Source: Leptospira saintgironsiae (GTDB lineage Bacteria; Spirochaetota; Leptospiria; Leptospirales; Leptospiraceae). Taken from it: DNA of 5,088 nucleotides. The notes beneath the pieces were generated by a model. That model did not search any database and was not told the origin of the DNA. It worked only from the letters and a program-made list of their open reading frames with translations. Positions 5,017 to 5,088 of this stretch are shown piece after piece (the stretch's first letter is position 1; every line of letters begins with the position of its first letter). The stretch covers positions 1-5,088 of the forward strand of contig NZ_NPDR01000020.1 in assembly GCF_002811765.1 (NCBI RefSeq), given 5' to 3'. A program made the position numbers and the translations under genes.

Positions 5017-5088
5017 CGACCAAGGTGTTCCGACGTTTGCAATGGCACGAGTTTGCTTATGCAAACGAAGTGACAGAAGCAAATGTGG
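5011..5088 (-). repeat. attC recombination site 5 (subtype I, partial)
   Basis: The first 78 plus-strand bases of a fifth site, cut by the window edge. It starts with GCATAAC (5011-5017, R'), then L' GGTGTTCCG, and the apical hairpin GTTTGC-TTAT-GCAAAC (5051-5066). It belongs to subtype I, like sites 2 and 3, and marks the end of another cassette upstream of cassette D in the transcription direction. The part from 5017 rightwards belongs to that unseen cassette. Confidence 0.8.

Noticed and set aside
43..5088. CRISPR array formed by five repeats
   Set aside because: Repeats are 137-154 bp and are separated by whole genes of about 0.8-1.7 kb, not by short spacers, and no cas gene is present.

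Overview
This AT-rich window is a slice of an integron gene-cassette array read from the minus strand. Five structured repeats (four complete, of 137-154 bp, and one cut by the right edge) have the anatomy of attC recombination sites. Each has outer AAC/GTT R boxes, paired L boxes with one extra C on the side expected for L'' of minus-strand cassettes, and a long folded centre with compensating base changes. The R'' box of each complete site is the exact complement of the R' box that opens the same cassette. This is the relation expected if each cassette once existed as a circle, and it fixes the cassette boundaries to the base. No integrase gene or primary attI site is visible, so the array could belong to a complete chromosomal integron or to a cluster of attC sites without an integrase.

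Layout, in transcription order (right to left): the partial attC of an unseen upstream cassette (5017-5088); cassette D (3906-5016), one gene of unknown family with an RHFCAH (R-x4-H) HEPN-like motif; cassette C (2864-3905), an AbiJ-like abortive-infection protein; cassette B (1881-2863), an orphan multi-pass membrane protein; cassette A (49-1880), an overlapping ABC-type ATPase and HNH nuclease pair with the arrangement of the Septu (PtuA-PtuB) anti-phage system; and the first 48 bases of the next cassette. Every gene is on the minus strand, and no gene-free stretch exceeds about 210 bases. The gene-free stretches are attC sites plus short leaders.

Two of the four complete cassettes encode recognisable phage-defence proteins, a third has a plausible toxin/RNase motif, and the fourth is unknown. 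None shows a convincing promoter of its own, and the leaders between crossover point and start codon are only about 20-55 bases. Expression therefore probably depends on read-through along the array. Together this looks like a cassette-borne stock of anti-phage modules that can be reshuffled by an integron integrase.

Organism: low GC, with GC-rich attC sites of about 140-150 bp in two subtypes. My recollection of similar intergenic repeats points to a spirochaete, most likely Leptospira, but this cannot be proved from the window and should be held at moderate-to-low confidence.
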